NCBI RefSeq assembly: GCF_947507565.1 | Contig: NC_089177.1 | Location: 1,550,001 to 1,614,000 of the forward strand | Length of the DNA: 64,000 nt | DNA from: Oscarella lobularis | Taxonomy: Eukaryota > Porifera > Homoscleromorpha > Homosclerophorida > Oscarellidae | Direction of reading: 5' to 3' | In this document: piece after piece, positions 35,901 through 45,757 of the stretch | Layout: the number at the start of each line of letters is the position of its first letter | Position numbering within the stretch: position 1 is the first letter of the stretch | Notes under the pieces: generated by a model | What the model saw: only the letters and a program-made list of their open reading frames with translations | The model's database searches: none | Told to the model about the DNA's origin: nothing | Translations under genes and position numbers: made by a program

Positions 35901-36610
35901 GCCCACGAAGGCCTAAAGAAAAACACAGTAAGGCATGCGCTTCTTTCTCTTACAAGCCCTAACGTGCCAGCATCTGCACTTGACAGTCCTAGCTTAGGGC
36001 CATTCTGAGCTGAAAACAACAATAAATTATTCCTTGGATAAGCATACCATTTGAATTACCAACAACAGTGATATCCGATTCAGAGCTCATTAGATTGCAA
36101 AACGCATTGAAATCACCGTCTATACGAGGTTGGGACAGCACTTCACTCAGAGACCGAGCAGCCCACTGAATGTCCTCCAAAAACTGAAACGTAACAGATA
36201 ACGAGCGCTTTATTAACCCAGCGCATGTCTTTTTGAATTCGTTCTCTGCTACGTCCACGAGCAGGAAAATGAAGACACACGCTTCGTTTCCAAGTAGATT
36301 TTCAACATCCTTGTTAGGCCATGTTGAAATGAAGTAAGACGTGACGAGAATGAGGACGTGCGTGAAAGTCGTGTCTTTGAGAGCTTCGTCTCGTTTTTCC
36401 GCTGAAAATCGCCAATCAAAAACGTCATAGACGGTCACGTGACGACCCAGTTCTTTGTAAACAATATTGGATCGTTTTCGATCATTTTTGCTGTCTGCAG
36501 AGACGAGAAGCACAGACGCATCTAAAGTAAAGCATAAGGGCTCTCTCTAATTAACAGAGTTTGGCTGACTCACGCTGATGTGCAGTCACAGTCAGAGTTG
36601 CAGTTGTCAT
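32935..36610 (-). pseudogene. Gene D1: TIR/SEFIR-like - ZU5 - membrane protein, two frame lesions
   Basis: Same architecture as D2. The start ATG is at 36610, the TIR/SEFIR-like exon at 36540-36040 (VLLVSADSKNDRKRSN, HVLILVTSYFISTWPN), linker exons at 35980-35340 and the ZU5 exon at 35275-33612 (VVLRKSGTVLRVPPGAL). The last exon carries a membrane helix (SLAVVVAALAVILYIVPTIF) and a helical tail to the stop at 32935. Compared with D2 there are two separate one-base deletions, near 35065 and near 34895, with stops between them. The N-terminal part is therefore disconnected from ZU5 unless splicing removes the interval. The TAG at 33478-33480 is not counted as damage, because it coincides with the acceptor of a possible 45-nt intron (33478-33522). 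The ZU5 part is uninterrupted. Confidence 0.65.
35722..35729. promoter_or_regulatory. CRE-like TGACGTCA inside a D1 intron
   Basis: A palindromic TGACGTCA lies in the long intron between the linker exons of D1 and is conserved at 54143-54150 in D2. Downstream on the - strand a new ATG (MKQPEGEGF) begins in the next exon. An internal promoter giving a product without the TIR-like domain is possible, but a single 8-mer is weak evidence. Confidence 0.3.
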
Positions 36611-37334
36611 GCCCTTCTTCCTGAATATAAAACTTCAAGAGCGTTTGTATCTTTCCAGTGTTCTAGGCAATAACAAAAAAAGCTGATTAATTAAATAAGA
36701 TAATAGAAATAAGAGGCTATCTCTAATAATATGATTCGATGGCTTCACCCGAGGCTGGACACTCCCCAACAAGGCAGTATAGCTGCTGCCTTAACAACGA
36801 CGACAAAAAGATTATTAAATGTTTTAATTATAACAATTAATTATTTAATCAGTAGTCTATACATAACGAGTCCTAGTGGGTGTGCATATGCTACCCAGGC
36901 CCGAACGACGTCACAACGGAGACATAACTGGGAAGATGCTAACTCCTTGCCAAATCTACAGCCTTCTACGCCTCTTCAAACACACGGGGCAAGCACGCTC
37001 AAGCACGCTCTGTAGATGACGACGCGGAACTGCCTCGGACGGCCGGTCTTCTTTTAGATCCGACTTACCCTAACTCAAATTTTCGCTTCTCTGTGCAGAG
37101 AGGGCAGCGCGGTCGGTATCGAGGTCGCTTTCACTTCGATAGATGTCCCGTAGACATGTGACTAGATGTGACCGCTGAATTACGTATTACCACGGATTGT
37201 ATTACAGAAGTCGTCTAGCTTCGTACGCCAACGACGTTCATTAGAAAAAAAGCGAAGATTCAGGTAAAATCGCTTACTTATGATGAAAAAAACTACTGCA
37301 GTACAAACTGACCACGATAATCAAGTGAAATTGC
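36611..37334. repeat. Upstream flank of D1, duplicated at 55050-55735
   Basis: Colinear, near-identical to the D2 upstream region. It contains no supportable gene; the open frame at 36731-37015 loses its reading in the second copy. An AT-rich tract (attattaaatgttttaatt) is followed by GC-richer DNA. It ends where kinase C remnants begin. Confidence 0.7.
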
Positions 37335-37640
37335 GGTAATAAAACCGTCGATCTACCGAACCTAAGACGACATGCTGTGAATATGAACGTACCGTAACCT
37401 TCATCACAGTCTCACGTGAAGGCGACACCGACGCCGATTCGTGTCGCCGTAGCGGGGCTGCGGAATACTTGACGGTGCACGCCGAACTGTAGCTTTTGAT
37501 CTCTAATGCGAAAAATCGTCTGGGCGTCATAGAACAAGTGAAGCCAATATGACACCACAAGTTCTTCGCCGAAAAATCAACTGGAAAAAAGGCGGAAGCG
37601 ACACCATGTAAAGGAAATTGAAAAAAATCGTTCTGAAATA
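37335..37640 (+). pseudogene. Kinase C remnant (C3)
   Basis: Contains a piece matching the N-terminal disordered region (CCEYERT...TFITVSRE) joined directly to a piece matching the kinase C-tail (tagcttttgatct to aactggaaaaaagg). The catalytic domain is deleted and there are stops in every frame. The same deletion join is seen in C2 at 49423-50010, so the two descend from one deleted copy. Confidence 0.75.
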
Positions 37641-38930
37641 GGAAGACTATTGAAAATAGAGCTGTCTGTGTCAATAATGTCCAACCTTTAGATGTGAAAA
37701 AGCTTTGCCAGATCCTCTTCTGACCTACAAATAAGATTTTCAGAAATACAAATAAGATTTTCAGAAATCGATTACTCTTGTATTAATTAAGCGCACTCTC
37801 GTTAGAAAACCAAAGTATATGTAGGCATATCAGACTTAGCGGCAGAACAAGCCAGAGAAAAATTTTCACTTTTAGTAGTGTTCATTGCATCTCATCAAGA
37901 TATACCGTACCTAAGAATTGCTGCTTGGGTCTGGTGTAAAATGATGAAAAGGTACACTGCATCTGCTATAATAAAGACCCAAACTGGGAAGGCTTGCAGA
38001 GCACAATATGCTGAAGAAACTGCGAGGTGTAAGTCAAACCAAACCAGAAAGGACTTCTCAAAAAATTGCAATTGACGATAGCAAAACGATTAGAAAGAGG
38101 CGTCTTGGTCGTCTCCTGTACGGGACATTTCACCGTTCTGTGTAGCATAGCAACGTCGAGTCGGCTCTGCGTTCCAGGGCGAGATGATGAAGTATAGGCA
38201 TGCAGACGCGCAGGATCGAAGCAGATTCCTGCGTTCAATCGCTAGTTTTCAAAGCAATTACGAAGGTAAAGCCCGCGGAGCGCCGCTTGGCTACTTGATG
38301 CTGATGTCTGACTGTGACACAGGCACACAAAAACGCGGAGCTAGGCGACCAAGACGCACGCACGTACGCGCGATTAATTGCGCGATACTCGCGCAACCGG
38401 TTTCCTTTGGCCGTCGTTCTTCTAGATTAGCGACGTCGTCAGCCACGAGTCGGCGCTCTGACTCGCCTGAGTACCTTAGAAGGGGGCCCAGTAGCCGAAG
38501 TTGTTCCAGCGCGAGATGATGAAGTAGGCAGACGTTGCAGGAAGCCGATTCCTGGGCCTAACCGTCGGCTTATTCTCAATTTCTTTGACACTGTTTCCCG
38601 TGATCACGTGATCTGACGTCATTATTAGACGCGAACTGGTCTCGTGAAACGTGGGAACAGAGAAATAACAGCACCGCTAGCACCTTCTATAGCTTCAATC
38701 TATGGAGGAAGTCATGTCAGATTTGATTTAGCAACGCTATCAAGAACGTGAGAGACAGTTAGCTGCATCTATAGACGCGTACTGCAGATGTTTGACTAAC
38801 AATTCCTCAATACACTGGGATTACAAAATAATAAACGCAAATAAAAAGTATCAGACAAACTGAAATTTCAAAAAATCGAGCTTATCAAACAAAACACGGT
38901 AATGAATAATTGTAAACAAACAATCAATGT
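37640..38930. repeat. Shared flank between kinase C and gene D, copy 2 of 4
   Basis: Non-coding homologue of 31640-32900 and 50010-51260. Includes a local 21-bp tandem duplication at 37727-37768 (acaaataagattttcagaaa.. twice) not present in the other copies, and a TGACGTCA near 38616. Confidence 0.75.
37727..37768. repeat. 21-bp perfect tandem duplication
   Basis: Two identical 21-base units, 37727-37747 and 37748-37768, in the C-D flank. Copies at 50120 and 56168 have only one unit, so this arose after the segmental duplication. Confidence 0.85.
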
Positions 38931-38944
38931 CAACCTTCTAAACT

Positions 38945-39655
38945 ACTCATTTTTCCAGCAAAAGGCCGAGCACCCTAATCTTCAAGCAAGCGTTTATCAT
39001 TTTCGTCGAACTAGAAAATTTGATCTTGAAATGTTGAAAGCAATTTCTTTACTGCCCAATTTCCCGGCTCTTTAGAGTTATCCTCGCTATCCTGAAATTC
39101 TAGAGCATCCCACAGTTTTTTGCAGTGTTTTCCTGCAACGTCGGTGATTGCCGTTTCTAGCATATAAGCAGTTAATCCGTCGCCCGTTGCAATTGCAACT
39201 GCTTCTTCGTACTTTTCGTACTCTTCGGGAGAACTCGACGTTTTTACTTGATTGTCGTAAGCGACAGTAGCCTTTGTAGAGCCATTGGGTCGGAAAAAAA
39301 CGTAAATCGTTGGTACTATATATAGTACTACTGCTACTGTTGCTACAGCTACTGCTAGTGTAATGCCAAAATCAAAGCCAGCCACCACTTCATGCAATAT
39401 GTCATGCCGCTCATTCTCGAAACCTCACCGGTCTCCGTAGAAGCATCAGCCGGATTCATCTGCAAGAAATCGTCGAGAAAATCAACATTTGCACTGAATC
39501 TTACATTATCTTTACGACGGCGTCGAACCGGTCGAAGAGCCTCGTTTGGAGATCGATCTACTGAGAATAAACAAGGATAAATAAACAGGAGATAAAACGC
39601 ATATCGCTGCGCGCCGTTAGGTAAGCTAGATCCCAAACCTGAGACGCCGTCCCAG
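38945..39655 (-). pseudogene. Gene D remnant (D3): C-terminal exons only
   Basis: Retains the exon before the membrane segment (DRSPNEALRPVRRRRKDN), the VDFLDDFLQ stretch, a membrane helix (VVLYIVPTIYVFF region) and most of the helical tail, which is cut short after LLSTFQDQIF. The frame changes between the two pieces near 39370. ZU5, linker and TIR-like exons are absent. It ends abruptly next to the transporter gene. Confidence 0.75.
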
Positions 39656-39794
39656 TATCAGAGTTTAATTCTTTATTGAATCATGCTTTAGATCAACAAA
39701 ATGCAGCGGCAAACGAGCAACGGACAGAAATTGAATAGTTTGACACCGATGTCTTACCTCACGGACACACCAGAAAAAAGATTGTCAGGAAACT

Positions 39795-41215
39795 TCAGTT
39801 GGCGACTGTGTCTAGGCTACGAGCAGATTTTTTTCTTCCTAGGTGTTTGTACAGAAAAACTCCAGGAACGACGAAAGCAAGCCCTGCCAGAACACAGCCT
39901 GATCCACCATCAAAATGAGGATGAAAGTCGATTTTTGCCTAAAAGACCGGGATTTAAATTTGTATTTTACCTAATAAGAATTAATTACTTGGCATGAGAG
40001 CCAGAAGAGGATCCACACAAGGTACCCAATGGGAGTAGCCAACACTGACACAAGCATCGAGAAGATGGCATCTTCTGCGTGCTTCACCAACATAAAAGTT
40101 CCCAATGCGGCAAAATTGTTCGACACAGCGGAAACCCAGCCGTAAATAGCCGGAAATTGACAAGACGACTCAGCAAAATCCTGAAAAATTGTTCCATTGT
40201 TTGATGAGGGTGCGCGACCAAGTGAACAGGAGAGGCCCTGGCGCAGAGCAATTCCAACATAGGAAATCGTCCTCTTTGCCGGATCGTCTTCTCCGACGTA
40301 CGGGATAAACGATATCCAAAAGCTGAGCAGAACGCAGACGAGCATGATCAAATTGACGTAGAACATGAAGATGGCAAGGTGAACCTGCTTTCCACGTCTA
40401 CCTTGCAATTCGCCTCGCGCCATAACGACGAGTAGCGCACGCGGTAAGAAAGCAATTAAGTAAACGGTTGTCCATACGGCTTCAGATGTAGAAGACGAAG
40501 AGTTTGTAGAAGACGAAGAGTTGGTAGAGCCGTTACAGGGAGTTTCAATGCTGTTCCTGCCGAAGCCGATAAAAGTCGGCAAGAGAGTGACAACGAGACC
40601 GAATAGGACAACGCACGTGCAGGCATAACGCCTCCAATCTATCTTCTTTTTGAGATAAAACCGCTGAAGAATGACTGTGTAGATAACGAGCGAAGCGCCG
40701 AGAATGGGTTGGAGTGAGGGTCGCGTTCGATTGGGCGGACTCGCGTACGTGAGGAGGGTGAGTGCGACATAGTTGAGAAGACCAATGACGATGAGAAGGC
40801 CAAGACGTACAGGTGGTCGCCACGAGACGTCGCTGCGATTGCCTAGCCAGGCGAGCAGGGCAAACACGAAACTTGCTACGAAGCGAGCGAGCGTGAAAAA
40901 GACGTTGACTGCGTAGAGGCTCGTTTGAACGTGTTTCGTCCCGTCCGTCCTATCATCGTCGTCTTGAAAAATCGTGTGAATGTAAGGAGAAAAGAAGACA
41001 ATTCGACCAAGAAAGCCGAAAATCGTGAGCGTTACGAGTAGAACGCCGCCTCGGCAAGGGTTTGTCTCGAATGGACGCAACCAGTGAAGACGGAAGTACG
41101 GTAGATAAAAACTGCCCGTTAGCTCACCAATCCGACGTCTTTCAGCAGGAGAAAGCGCCGTCGATTCGTCGTCAGTGCTCAGAATGGGTTCCTCGCTAGT
41201 GCTGACGCCGTCCAT
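39795..41215 (-). CDS. CRT-like transporter of the drug/metabolite transporter superfamily
   Basis: The 414-codon main exon starts at the ATG at 41215. It continues past SCQ through a 50-nt intron (gtaatt to ttttag) into a last exon encoding a further hydrophobic helix (VLAGLAFVVPGVFLYK) and a stop at 39795. About ten membrane helices are visible, with an acidic N-terminus containing a di-acidic/Leu-type sorting region. The central segment (VALTLLTYASPPNRTRPSLQ, ILGASLVIYTVILQRFYLKK) resembles CRT-like/SLC35-type carriers, which work in lysosomal or vacuolar membranes. A luminal loop is rich in NSSSST, giving several N-glycosylation sites from a short tandem repeat. Single copy, divergent from the adjacent aldolase-hotdog gene. 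Substrate unknown. Confidence 0.75.
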
Positions 41216-41443
41216 TGTTCTTCACGTGGTCTAGGTGCGCATGCAGGGTGCATCCTCATCCCACACTGCATGGTGAAACTAGAAACCACGTGCCAAGCAC
41301 AGATAAGCACACACCGTTCTGTGATGAATATCTTCTCTTTGGGACCAACGTTTCTGAGGAGACCTTTATGCTTTGCATCCCGGCTTTCTCTAGTAAGTTC
41401 TATACTCATGTTTATCACATATGCCCGGACAGCTAAGAAGAAA
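41216..41443. promoter_or_regulatory. Divergent promoter between transporter and CitE-MaoC genes
   Basis: Only 228 bases separate the two start codons on opposite strands, so the region must serve both promoters. If the upstream ATG at 41270 is used for the + strand gene, the gap falls to 54 bases. Contains cacgtg E-box-like sites near 41224 and 41288. Confidence 0.5.
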
Positions 41444-43528
41444 ATGGCTCACCTGCGTTTTCGTTTTATGTTTGTAAAGCGATGCCATTATCACCTAGCA
41501 CGATCTTGGCTTTTCGCCAAACGCGGAGCGATGGACAAAGCAATTGAACGTCGCCCGGACATCGTCGTTCTCGATCTCGAGGACTCGGTTTCCCACGCCC
41601 ACAAGGCAGGCGTTCGCGCTGATTACGCCGAAGCGCTGAGAAGCGGCGCTATTAGTATTCCCACGAACCGTCTTTTCGTCCGCATAAACAACGACGACAA
41701 TGATCCTACGCTTCTCGAGGACGATATCTCGGCGCTCGTTCGACCCGGTCTCGCCGGCTTTGTCGTGCCTAAAGTCGAAACGGCAGCGCTCGTTCGTCGA
41801 GTCGATGCGCTGGTAGCGCGCGCCGAAGCGAACCAATCGATTCGACAGGGATCCATTCGACTTATGCTCATGGCCGAAACACCGCGAGCTCTCTTTCAAA
41901 TCTACGACATCGTTCGCGCATCGTCGCGCACCGTCGCGCTGCTGGTGGGCTCCGGCGACTTGGCTGCCGTCGCTCTATGCGACGACGACTCGTACGCGTT
42001 CAACGCCTTTTTCGGCACGGCGGCGCTGGCGGCGAGAGCGGCCGGAATCGAGCCGATCTGGGGCGCCTACACGTGGCTCGACGATCACGCCGGATTCGAG
42101 TCAATTTGCCGACGAATGCGACGATCTGGCTACGCCGGCAGCGCGTGCCTGTCGCTTGCTCAAGTCGCCCAAGCAAACAGCATTTTCGCCTACAACCCCG
42201 ACGAAGTGAAATGGGCCCAAAGAGTTATTGGTACTGGGGATTCGGCTGCGCTTGGGACCGTTCGCAAGTCAGCGCAGGAGAGCCGCGAGATGATTGGGCC
42301 GCCTCACGTCGCGAAAGCCAAGCGCATGCTTGAGCGACACAATGTGGTCGAGAAGACGATCCATCTCAACGCGTCGTCCGATCGTCTTCTCGACCCGACG
42401 TGTCCGCGAAGGACGACAGAGGTTCGTCTAGGCGAAGTCGTTTCGACGGCGAGCGAGGTGACAATTACCGACGCATGGAAATCGGCGTGGGAATCAAGTT
42501 TCGGACGAGTGCCTAGTCCGTGGAACAGCGCCAATCGAAGTAACGGCAATTTGGCTCTTCCCTTTCACATGCTCGCCTGCATGAGTCTTGCCTTCACCGT
42601 GTCCGACTTCAGTCGGCAGGCGCGCGTTCACCTCGGCTTGTACGACGCTTTCCAGTGGCGCAACGTCGTCGCTGGCGACACGCTGCGCGCTCTCCTTTAT
42701 TCCGTCGACGCCGAGAAAAAAATCGGACGCGACGGCGAAAGCAATGTCGTCGTCCGCTCAATTCACTGGCTTGTGAATCAGTACGACGACGTCGTTTTTC
42801 AGGCAACGAAAAAAACCATGTTCTCTGACGACAAAACGCTTGTTCTAGTTCCGCCGCTGCCGGAAAAGGAGGCAAAACCTCAACCGACGCTGCTAAAATC
42901 GGCTGATTCTCCACATGAAAAATTTGTCGTTTGTCAGCCAATGGAACGTCTTCTGCCCCATGTGAGTCAACCTGCTCTTGTCGCTGGCCAACTCGTCGTT
43001 CATGAACTGACAAACGTTCTAGGTGAGAGCCAAACACGTGGCCTCTGTCGTTTAATGGAAATCACAAATCCTCACCATCACGACGCAGTGAGATTTCGGT
43101 CAACCGACATACTTGTTCCGGGTCCATTTGTCTTTTCTGCCGCTGTCGGTAACGTCTCCTCTGACATGGGCGAGATTCTCTATGACGAAATCAAATCATG
43201 CGTTCATGTCAACAAAGTCAACATGAACGATCAATTGGGAACGGTTAGTCATGTCGATAGCGTGAAACTTCTCGATGGCAACGACCACTTCGAAGAGATA
43301 GTCGTGCAGCATTTGTCTGTTAAAAATGTTGATATGACCCTTCTTTTGGAAGTGGGCATACCGTCAGTATTTTTTGACGGTACCCTTGCTAAGCCGTCTG
43401 AGTTTGAGAAGATTTGTCGTCGCTACTGTCCGCTTTTGGTGCACAAAATTGCCTGTCTGACAAAGAGGCGCTTTGTTAGAGTTCGACCGGGTCTTACTCG
43501 AAGTTCTCTGGCAGCTGTCAGTAGCTGA
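41444..43528 (+). CDS. Intronless CitE-like (HpcH/HpaI) aldolase fused to a MaoC-type double hotdog, probably mitochondrial
   Basis: One uninterrupted frame of about 694 codons. I chose the ATG at 41444 because it gives a short Arg-rich leader (MAHLRFRFMFVKRCHYHLAR) directly before the usual CitE start ARSWLF, as expected for mitochondrial import. An in-frame ATG at 41270 would add 58 residues. The N-half carries CitE/CLYBL hallmarks: DIVVLDLEDSVSHAHKAGVR, FVRINNDD, LMLMAETPRALF, LLVGSGDLAA. The C-half from about 42540 reads as two hotdog repeats of the MaoC/mesaconyl-CoA hydratase type (PFHMLACMSLAFTV, LVVHELTNVLG). CitE-like enzymes act on malyl-, citramalyl- or beta-methylmalyl-CoA, and hotdog hydratases add or remove water on enoyl-CoAs. 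A bifunctional lyase-hydratase is inferred. Absence of introns and high CpG use, against intron-dense neighbours, suggest horizontal transfer or retroposition. Confidence 0.8.
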   Translation: MAHLRFRFMFVKRCHYHLARSWLFAKRGAMDKAIERRPDIVVLDLEDSVSHAHKAGVRADYAEALRSGAISIPTNRLFVRINNDDNDPTLLEDDISALVRPGLAGFVVPKVETAALVRRVDALVARAEANQSIRQGSIRLMLMAETPRALFQIYDIVRASSRTVALLVGSGDLAAVALCDDDSYAFNAFFGTAALAARAAGIEPIWGAYTWLDDHAGFESICRRMRRSGYAGSACLSLAQVAQANSIFAYNPDEVKWAQRVIGTGDSAALGTVRKSAQESREMIGPPHVAKAKRMLERHNVVEKTIHLNASSDRLLDPTCPRRTTEVRLGEVVSTASEVTITDAWKSAWESSFGRVPSPWNSANRSNGNLALPFHMLACMSLAFTVSDFSRQARVHLGLYDAFQWRNVVAGDTLRALLYSVDAEKKIGRDGESNVVVRSIHWLVNQYDDVVFQATKKTMFSDDKTLVLVPPLPEKEAKPQPTLLKSADSPHEKFVVCQPMERLLPHVSQPALVAGQLVVHELTNVLGESQTRGLCRLMEITNPHHHDAVRFRSTDILVPGPFVFSAAVGNVSSDMGEILYDEIKSCVHVNKVNMNDQLGTVSHVDSVKLLDGNDHFEEIVVQHLSVKNVDMTLLLEVGIPSVFFDGTLAKPSEFEKICRRYCPLLVHKIACLTKRRFVRVRPGLTRSSLAAVSS

Positions 43529-43868
43529 CTTTTTATTTTGTTTATTACACGTTTGAGCCTATGCTTTGTTGCTAAAACAACGTTTTTTGTTAAATAGTGA
43601 CGTCACTGGTCTGCTGTATGTCTAGCCTTGATGCTAACACCATAGATATAAAGAATATCTATGATAGAAGCGTACATGTAGGAAATAGTAGGTGCAAGAA
43701 CCACACAAAACGCGAGCCGTAGATGCCAACGGAGTGAACGAACTCCATGAGCAGGCAAATAGAAATAAGGCACACTGAGTTTGCCGCGTCTTGGTCGCCT
43801 CCGCTCACGCGCGCAACCGGTTTCCTCTTTGCGACGTACGTTATAAGAAGGGGACCCGCTCGCCTCAG
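43529..43868. other. 3' flank of the CitE-MaoC gene and join to block A copy 2
   Basis: 43665-43868 matches 56510-56695 closely (gagccgtagatgccaacgg through ttgccgcgtcttggtcgcc to gaaggggacccgctcgcc). A fragment of the C-D flank therefore abuts block A copy 2 here. This is the junction of the second duplicated segment. No gene. Confidence 0.7.
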
Positions 43869-45023
43869 TTTACCAGCTAGCCAAGACGACAATAAAGCAT
43901 ATTGAACTCACGTAGTCTTCGTTGAATAGCGTAGACTGAGAGAAGCTGCTGCTTGGCCCAGAGAAACTCACGCATGCGCAAAGTTCTAGCGAGATTGTGC
44001 AGAAAATCATAATGATTTTATGGTCCCAGATATTTTTCTCAGCTGAGGGAGAAAGAAGAAAATCTACGGTTGCATGCACAAGATTCACAAGAATAGAGAC
44101 CTGCCATTGAATCTCCAAGGAAAACGACAGCATTCCTATCAGCGAACTGTCAATAACGACGTCTTCGTGTTCCTCCTAGCCATCACCCTGGCACATCAGA
44201 TAACCTAGAAAAAAAGCATCAGAAAATTATCCAGATAAGACGTTATCTAACTGTCTTTTCCATTTCTCTCGACCTTTCGACGACGATGGCGTAGGGCAAT
44301 CTGCACTGCGTCCTCGGCTGAAGCAGAGATAAAAATTATCCCTGGCTGAGGGAAGCGTTGCTTCGCTATTTCGCTTCCAACGCAGTGACGCTCGATCGTA
44401 TGGAACGCCCCACCCTAGAGACCGTACGTTTTCGCCGATCATGGCACGACACCGGCGATTTCGAGAGCGGGCCCCTGCCCAGGAGCAAGTGCCGATCAAA
44501 TCCTTGGATCAAATCTGCGTGGAGAATCAACATCCGGGTAACCGTCAATGAAAAGTTAATTCTTTTGACTGAATTTTTCATCGGGACACCTTGCGGTGAC
44601 GGTGGACTGTTTTTCCAAAGTACTTTGTTAGGCGATGAAGTCTATAAAGAAAAGTGAGGCCCTCTAAGAGGACCCACAAACAGTTTTTCGAATTTCGAAA
44701 CAGAAGAAAAGGCTGGCGCGCGCAAGTTAATCGAAGGTACTACGACGGTCTACTCTGAGTCGCAGAAGTCCACGCGTTCCAGTCGTTCCCCATCGCGCGA
44801 GAGCCGCGACGCGTCGCTCTATCGAGGCCCGGTTTTCCTCCGTCGTCGGTCAAATGCTGTTGTCAGACGATCGAAACCAAGCTTAGAGATGTGTCTCACT
44901 GTGGTTATAATTATGCGTTCAGGCGATGTTCACAGCGGCGGTAGCGAGCAGAAGTCTCGTGGCCCGAGTGGTACTGAACTCTCAAAGGGGGCCTCACCTA
45001 TTCTCTCGAGTCGACTTTGAGTG

Positions 45024-45170
45024 ATGGACGACGCAAAGATCGACGTCACTGTAAGTAACAATATAATTGTAAATGATAGGGAATTATTGTTTTGTTGACT
45101 TTCAACCCAGCGGATGCAACTTGAACTTTCTCAAATATTCAAATGGGATTCCCGGTATAAAGTCGCCTAG
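45024..45170 (+). CDS. Possible 29-residue two-exon micro-ORF (copy 2)
   Basis: Same structure as 23022-23168: exon 45024-45050, a 60-nt intron with gtaagt donor, exon 45111-45170. Two residues differ (P to Q, S to F) with no frame change. Splice signals are intact. Confidence 0.35.
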
Positions 45171-45538
45171 ACATGCCGGTAATGAGATAGTGTATATTTA
45201 TGCATTTACCTAATTATAAGAGCATACCTATACATATTTGCTCGTCATTTTTGTTGCGTGTTTTCGTATCTCAAGCCTGCTGCACTAAACGAATTCTCAT
45301 TAGCATATATGTATCCGCAATGATCTTGTCCACGAAAGGAACCTAATCACTTCCATATCGGTTCGTACATGTACGAGTCTTTCCCCGTCAACTAGGTCAA
45401 TGTACACGAACTCATACGTGTCAAAAAAGTGAATTTAATTTCTTGAGATGATGTAGATGTAACGAGCACTGTGCAGTGTATTTTAGGCGCGTGCTGCTGT
45501 AAGTCGAATAGTAGAGGCAATTAAAAGAGTCTAGCAGT

Positions 45539-45580
45539 AATATATGTATATATATATATATATAATATATATATATGCAG
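45539..45580. repeat. TA dinucleotide microsatellite
   Basis: Interrupted (ta)n tract, expanded compared with the shorter tract in copy 1 near 23540-23560. Lies in the 5' flank of gene A2. Confidence 0.9.
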
Positions 45581-45757
45581 TTATCAACTCTGGTTTTTGG
45601 ACTAGATGATCCAGCAGTAACGATTAGGTTCTGGCTCTTTGTTTGACAAATCTTTGTGACATATGTTTTTAGTTTACTGCAAGATGTCAACAATCAATCG
45701 TCCCATCATATGCAATAAGGAATAGCACGTGATATTTTTTCTTCACGTGAGTTCGTA

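Noticed and set aside
36731-37015. ORF upstream of D1 (MIRWLHPRLDTPQ...)
   Set aside because: The duplicate at 55166 loses the frame part-way despite near-identical DNA, so no coding constraint.
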